From UBA2211 sp035404185 (lineage in GTDB: Bacteria; Patescibacteriota; Minisyncoccia; Minisyncoccales; Minisyncoccaceae), in assembly GCA_965230985.1 (NCBI GenBank), contig OZ246399.1:310001-374000 (forward strand): DNA of 64,000 bases, in the 5' to 3' direction. Positions within the stretch are counted from its first letter, which is position 1; each line of letters begins with the position of its first letter. A model generated the notes under the pieces. That model did not search any database and was not told the DNA's origin. It saw only the letters and a list, made by a program, of their open reading frames with translations. Position numbers and translations under genes: made by a program. Below are positions 59,964 to 64,000 of the stretch, piece by piece.

Positions 59964-61757
59964 ATGGCAAAGATCAAAAACATTATTTCAAACACTATAA
60001 ATCTTTTTTCAAAAATTAAAACTTTTGCACTGGGCCACAAGATCCTATCGGTGTTTATTTTGGTTGTTATCGTATCATCACCATTTGTTGTTAACTATTT
60101 TTTACCCCACAAAACTACTATTAGCTACGTAACCCAATCAGTTAAAAAAGGAAACATTAGTGTTTCTGTCTCTGGAACAGGACAAGTCTCTTCATTAAAA
60201 GATGTTGATTTGACTGCTGAAGTTTCAGGAAATATTACAGGTGTCTATGTTATTGGAGGAGAAAAGGTTACCAAAGGAGATGTTCTTTTTAGAATAAATA
60301 GTACCGATGGTCAACAAAATGTTAAAAGTGCCGAGATTGCTTTGGAGAGTGCGGAGTTGGCTTTAGAAGAGATGCAAGAGCCAGTCGATGAATTAACTCT
60401 TATTCAGGCGGAAAATGCTCTAACCGATGCTCAAGAATCAAAAACTAAAACCGAAAGTAATTTAGAAAAATCATATGACGATGGTTTTACAGATGTGTCT
60501 AACGCATTTCTTGATTTACCATCAATAGTGACTGGAATTTATAGTGTTTTGTTTTCTACAACTGCAAGTTCTAATGGTTGTCAACAAAATATAGATTATT
60601 ATACGACTGCCATTAATTATTACGAAGGAAATGTAACTCAATATAGGGATGATGTATATGATAAATACATAATAGCAAAGAAAAAATACGATGAAGTTCT
60701 ATCTATTTATAAAACAACCAGTCATTATTCTGATAAAGAAACTATAGAATCTTTAATTACGCAAACTTACGATGCCACTAAAGCTATTGCTGAGTCAATA
60801 AAGAGTTCTACTGATTTTATTGAATATTATAAATATATTATGTCAGAAAAACAACAGTCATATAGTTCGGTTGCTACAGCGAATATTTCATCTTTAAGTG
60901 GTTATTCAAGTAAGGTCAATAGTCATATTTCGAGCCTTCTTTCCGCCAAGAGCACCATTGAAGACAGCAAAAATAGTATTATTAGTGCTGAAAGATCAAT
61001 CAAAGTAAAAGAACTATCTTTGGAAAAAGTAAAAGAAGGAGCAACTGATTTAGAGATTAGAACTCAAAAATTAGCCGTAGAGGAAAAAGAACAAAATTTG
61101 TCTGAGGCTAAAAATACATTAGCAAAATATACTATTACAGCTCCTTTTAGTGGAACTATCTCTACTGTCAATGTTGACAAGGGTGATACTGCAAATTCAG
61201 GGACAATAATGGGTTCAATTATTACTCAAGAAAAGATAGCAACTATTACCTTAAATGAAGTTGATATTGCTAAAGTTAAAGTTGGACAAAAAGTAGATAT
61301 TACCTTTGATGCTCTTGACGGTGTAACTATTCAAGGAGAGGTTGCTGAGGTTGATGCTGTGGGAACAGTGAGTCAAGGAGTTGTTAGTTATGGTGTTCAA
61401 ATATCATTTGGTACGGATAACGAAAGTATAAAACCAGGAATGAGTATATCGGCAAATATTATTATTGATTCTGTTTCTGATGTTTTAACTGTTCCAAGTG
61501 CCGCAGTCAAAACAGTAGGAGGAAAAAGTTATGTTCAGGTTATGAATAGTAGCGGAAAAATAGAAAGAAAAATTGTTGAGACTGGTTTAACTGACGACGC
61601 TACGATTGAAATTAAGAGTGGATTATCAGAGGGTGACAAGGTTGTTACAAGTACCAATAGTGGTAGCGGAACTAAAACAACTACCACCAAAACAACTACC
61701 ACCACTAATCAGGGAGGACCAGGAGGTGGTAGTGATATGATGATGCTAACAAGATAG
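59964..61757 (+). CDS. HlyD/MacA-type periplasmic adaptor protein
   Basis: 597 residues. N-terminal transmembrane anchor (about 25-45), a barrel-sandwich half with SGTGQVSSLKDVDLTAEVSG, a long coiled coil (about 110-365), then the second half with APFSGTISTVNVDKGDTANSG and beta-barrel/MP domains. The C-terminus is a Thr/Gly-rich tail. The coiled coil is longer than usual and holds a Ser/Tyr-rich middle. It connects the ABC pump downstream to the cell exterior. The two ABC genes follow within 3 bp each. Confidence 0.88.
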   Translation: MAKIKNIISNTINLFSKIKTFALGHKILSVFILVVIVSSPFVVNYFLPHKTTISYVTQSVKKGNISVSVSGTGQVSSLKDVDLTAEVSGNITGVYVIGGEKVTKGDVLFRINSTDGQQNVKSAEIALESAELALEEMQEPVDELTLIQAENALTDAQESKTKTESNLEKSYDDGFTDVSNAFLDLPSIVTGIYSVLFSTTASSNGCQQNIDYYTTAINYYEGNVTQYRDDVYDKYIIAKKKYDEVLSIYKTTSHYSDKETIESLITQTYDATKAIAESIKSSTDFIEYYKYIMSEKQQSYSSVATANISSLSGYSSKVNSHISSLLSAKSTIEDSKNSIISAERSIKVKELSLEKVKEGATDLEIRTQKLAVEEKEQNLSEAKNTLAKYTITAPFSGTISTVNVDKGDTANSGTIMGSIITQEKIATITLNEVDIAKVKVGQKVDITFDALDGVTIQGEVAEVDAVGTVSQGVVSYGVQISFGTDNESIKPGMSISANIIIDSVSDVLTVPSAAVKTVGGKSYVQVMNSSGKIERKIVETGLTDDATIEIKSGLSEGDKVVTSTNSGSGTKTTTTKTTTTTNQGGPGGGSDMMMLTR

Positions 61758-61759
61758 AT

Positions 61760-62470
61760 ATGATTAAATGTGATAATATTGTAAAAACATATAAGACGGT
61801 CGATACAGAAACAGCTGTTTTAAAAGGAGTTTCCTTTGAAATAAAAAAAGGGGAGTTCGTTGCTATTATTGGTCCTTCTGGCTCTGGTAAATCAACCTTA
61901 ATGCATATTTTAGGAACACTAGACAGGCCAACATCCGGAAAATATTTTTTAAACGGCAAAGATATGCTTAATTTATCTGATGATGAATTGGCCAAGATTA
62001 GATCTCAAAGAATTGGATTTGTTTTTCAATCATTTAATCTTTTATCAAGAACTACTGTACTTCGAAATGTCATACTTCCTTTAATTTACGATAGTAGTAT
62101 TAAAAAGGAAGGCAGAAAAGCAAAAGCTGAGAAAGCATTACTTTCGGCGGGATTAGATAAAGATAGATGGCATCATTTATCAAGTCAATTATCTGGAGGG
62201 CAAATGCAAAGAGTAGCTATTGCAAGAGCTTTAGTAAATAATCCAGATTTAATTTTGGCTGATGAGCCAACCGGAAATCTCGATTCTAAAACTGGAGACA
62301 TAGTGCTTGAAACATTTCAAAAATTAAACAGAGAGTATGGACATACAATTGTTTTGATTACTCACGAGAGATATGTAGCTGACCATGCTGATAGAGTTAT
62401 TGAATTAAAAGATGGAGTGATAATCGCTGATGGAGAAGCTGATAAATCAACATTATTAAAGAATAAATAA
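61760..62470 (+). CDS. MacB/LolD-type ABC transporter ATPase
   Basis: 236 residues. Walker A GPSGSGKSTLMH, Q-loop VFQSFNLLSRTT, signature LSGGQMQRVAIARAL, Walker B LILADEPTGNLD and H-loop TITH-like ITHERYVADHAD. This is the mechanotransmission (MacB/LolD/FtsE-like) class that powers export without transporting through the membrane domain itself. It is separate from the permease, unlike E. coli MacB. Confidence 0.95.
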   Translation: MIKCDNIVKTYKTVDTETAVLKGVSFEIKKGEFVAIIGPSGSGKSTLMHILGTLDRPTSGKYFLNGKDMLNLSDDELAKIRSQRIGFVFQSFNLLSRTTVLRNVILPLIYDSSIKKEGRKAKAEKALLSAGLDKDRWHHLSSQLSGGQMQRVAIARALVNNPDLILADEPTGNLDSKTGDIVLETFQKLNREYGHTIVLITHERYVADHADRVIELKDGVIIADGEADKSTLLKNK

Positions 62471-62471
62471 T

Positions 62472-63695
62472 ATGGTATTTACTGATTTAATCGAAGAAGT
62501 ATATATTTCCCTTTCATCTAATAAATCTAGGTCAGGATTAACTATTCTAGGAATTGTTATTGGTATCGCTTCGGTCATTACCATGGTTGCGATTGGACAA
62601 GGTTCGACCGCTAGCATTGAAAGTAGTATTCAATCTTTAGGTTCTAATCTTTTAGTAGTTTCCCCTGGATCTTCAAAAAGTTACGGTTCAATGGTGAGGG
62701 GTAGTTCTGGTTCAGCGAGTACTTTAACCTTATCCGACGCAGAAGCAATTAAAAGTGAAATTAATAATTTAAAAGCTGTTGCCTCAGTTATTTCTTCTAG
62801 AAAGCAAGTGATATATAAAGGAAACAACACTAATACAAGTATTTACGGAATAGATAGTACATATCAAACTGTTAAAAGTTTAGAAATAGCTGTTGGAAGT
62901 TTTTTTAATGAAACACAAATAACAAATGTTGCCAAGGTTGCCGTTTTAGGACCGACAACGAGGGATACTCTTTTTGGAGAAAATGTTGATCCAACCGGAT
63001 TAAAGATAAAGATAGATGGAATAGAATTCACCGTTATCGGAGTGACGACATCGAAAGGAACTTCAGGGATGAATAGTGCTGATGATTTAATATATATTCC
63101 CATAACTGTAGCTAAACATTATTTTACTGGAAATAATTCAGTCTCTAGTATTAACGTCGAGGTTTCTGAGGCTAAATATATGGATACTGCCGAGACAGAT
63201 ATTCAAAATTTATTATTAACTAGACACAAGATAGATAGTATTGATTCAGCAGATTTTAGCATTGCTAATCAAGCTGATATTATGAGTACCATGTCTTCAA
63301 TATCTGGAACATTAACTTTATTATTGGGTGCTATTGCTGGAATATCCCTATTGGTCGGAGGCATTGGAATCATGAATATGATGTTGACTACTGTAACCGA
63401 AAGAACAAGAGAGATAGGTTTAAGAAAATCATTAGGTGCTAGAGGTAAGGATATTAATAGTCAGTTTTTAATAGAATCAATTTCCTTGACTTTTATTGGA
63501 GGCATCGTTGGAATAATTTTAGGATTAGTAGCTTCCTACTTGGTTTCTAAGTTTGGGAGCACAGCGACAGTTGTCAGTATCCAGTCAGTTCTTTTATCAT
63601 TTTTTGTATCAGCAGGGATAGGAATTGTGTTTGGATATTATCCAGCCCAAAGAGCTTCTAAATTGAATCCAATAGAAGCATTAAGATATGAATAA
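62472..63695 (+). CDS. MacB-type ABC transporter permease
   Basis: 407 residues. Transmembrane helix 1 (about 20-42: RSGLTILGIVIGIASVITMV), an extracytoplasmic MacB-PCD domain (about 45-265), then three helices in the FtsX-like domain. GIGIMNMMLTTVTERTREIGLRKS (in pieces) near 300-320 is the typical signature. It completes the tripartite exporter. Substrate unknown (peptide, lipid or antibiotic). Confidence 0.94.
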   Translation: MVFTDLIEEVYISLSSNKSRSGLTILGIVIGIASVITMVAIGQGSTASIESSIQSLGSNLLVVSPGSSKSYGSMVRGSSGSASTLTLSDAEAIKSEINNLKAVASVISSRKQVIYKGNNTNTSIYGIDSTYQTVKSLEIAVGSFFNETQITNVAKVAVLGPTTRDTLFGENVDPTGLKIKIDGIEFTVIGVTTSKGTSGMNSADDLIYIPITVAKHYFTGNNSVSSINVEVSEAKYMDTAETDIQNLLLTRHKIDSIDSADFSIANQADIMSTMSSISGTLTLLLGAIAGISLLVGGIGIMNMMLTTVTERTREIGLRKSLGARGKDINSQFLIESISLTFIGGIVGIILGLVASYLVSKFGSTATVVSIQSVLLSFFVSAGIGIVFGYYPAQRASKLNPIEALRYE

Positions 63696-63712
63696 TAAGT
63701 ATAAATAAAAAA

Positions 63713-64000
63713 ATGAAAAAACAGTATATTTTAATAATTTTAATAATAATCGTATTAGTAATTGGGGGAGGATTATTTTTCTTTAAGTCTAAACAAGATA
63801 ATAATTTTAATCCTCAAATGCAAAATATAGAAGAAGTTACTTTAGATTCTTTGTCTGTTGGTAATTGGGTTTCAGTTGTTGCAGAAAAAAACAATGGTTT
63901 ATATGTTGCTTCAATGATAATGGCATGTGATAGTAAGGATAGTTGTCAAAACGGAAGAACCAATAATCAACCTTCATCGGGGACACCTCCAACAGGTGGG
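63713..64000 (+). CDS. Membrane-anchored protein, 3'-truncated by window
   Basis: At least 96 residues. N-terminal transmembrane helix (about 5-23: ILIILIIIVLVIGGGLFFF), then an extracytoplasmic part with LDSLSVGNWVSVVAEKNNGL and a Cys pair (MACDSKDSCQNG). The window ends in a Gly/Pro/Ser/Thr-rich segment (SSGTPPTGG). The reading frame stays open. It is 17 bp after the permease and probably part of the same operon. Confidence 0.7.
   Translation, partial: MKKQYILIILIIIVLVIGGGLFFFKSKQDNNFNPQMQNIEEVTLDSLSVGNWVSVVAEKNNGLYVASMIMACDSKDSCQNGRTNNQPSSGTPPTGG

Noticed and set aside
1..64000. CRISPR arrays or cas genes
   Set aside because: No regularly spaced identical repeats and no Cas motifs were found. 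The cassette repeats are 0.5-1.4 kb apart with genes between.
1..64000. Alternative genetic code (UGA as glycine)
   Set aside because: UGA is a natural stop for several genes, for example the rhomboid gene at 23258, and reading frames are complete under the standard code.

Overview
The window looks like a chromosomal segment from a Candidate Phyla Radiation (Patescibacteria, Parcubacteria-like) bacterium. This is inferred from the AT-rich, densely packed genes, compact versions of core proteins (pyruvate kinase without its C-terminal domain, DprA without its winged helix, FtsZ without its tail peptide), an anaerobic-only nucleotide reductase, transformation genes (comEC, dprA) and CPR-style families (tandem Cys4 zinc ribbons, HTH plus LAGLIDADG-like protein). 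UGA is used as a normal stop. There is almost no Shine-Dalgarno signal, and many promoters place their -10 hexamer only 6-9 nt before the ATG, so leaderless transcription is likely.

Layout. 1-8.3 kb: leuS (5'-truncated by the window), glmS, a 2-oxoacid:ferredoxin oxidoreductase pair, yvcK and a GlmU-like sugar nucleotidyltransferase. 8.3-8.5 kb: two tRNA-Leu genes. 8.5-19.4 kb: parAB, topA, dprA, an SGNH hydrolase, pth, lepB, hisS, rpsU, yqeY, ybeY, ftsA and ftsZ. 19.5-22.7 kb: an anaerobic ribonucleotide reductase operon, nrdD, a free-standing copy of its glycyl-radical tail, and nrdG. 22.7-29.9 kb: rhomboid, ComEC, glycosyltransferases, an EamA transporter, a TIM-barrel glycosidase and an HtrA protease. 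30-32.9 kb: dnaG and rpoD with a long out-of-frame overlap.

33-43.6 kb is an accessory island. It starts with an HTH/LAGLIDADG-like gene and a tRNA-Asn interrupted inside its anticodon by a 234-nt group I intron. A large serine recombinase follows, and its last codons lie inside the tRNA. Then come a type II restriction-modification operon with a small HTH regulator, a gene II/X-like replication protein, an AbiTii protein and a retropepsin-like protease. 43.7-46 kb holds small membrane and HEPN-like genes and an ArsP-like permease. 46.2-54.3 kb returns to ordinary genes (ABC-F, pyruvate kinase, engB, CDGSH protein, rubrerythrin, matrixin-like protease, DEAD-box helicase), plus a 21-residue basic peptide gene with its own promoter and terminator.

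54.4-58.4 kb is the most unusual part. Four single-gene units in one orientation are separated by near-identical sequences of about 27 bp that resemble a tRNA 3' end (T-arm plus acceptor). At the internal junctions the repeat is followed by a compact terminator and then the promoter of the next gene. Two junctions are large imperfect palindromes. Related repeats flank the 44.5-46 kb genes. This looks like an array of mobile gene cassettes built on tRNA-tail scars, and no recombinase for it is visible in the window. 58.5-64 kb: an ECF sigma factor with a membrane partner, then a MacA/MacB-type export operon running off the window.
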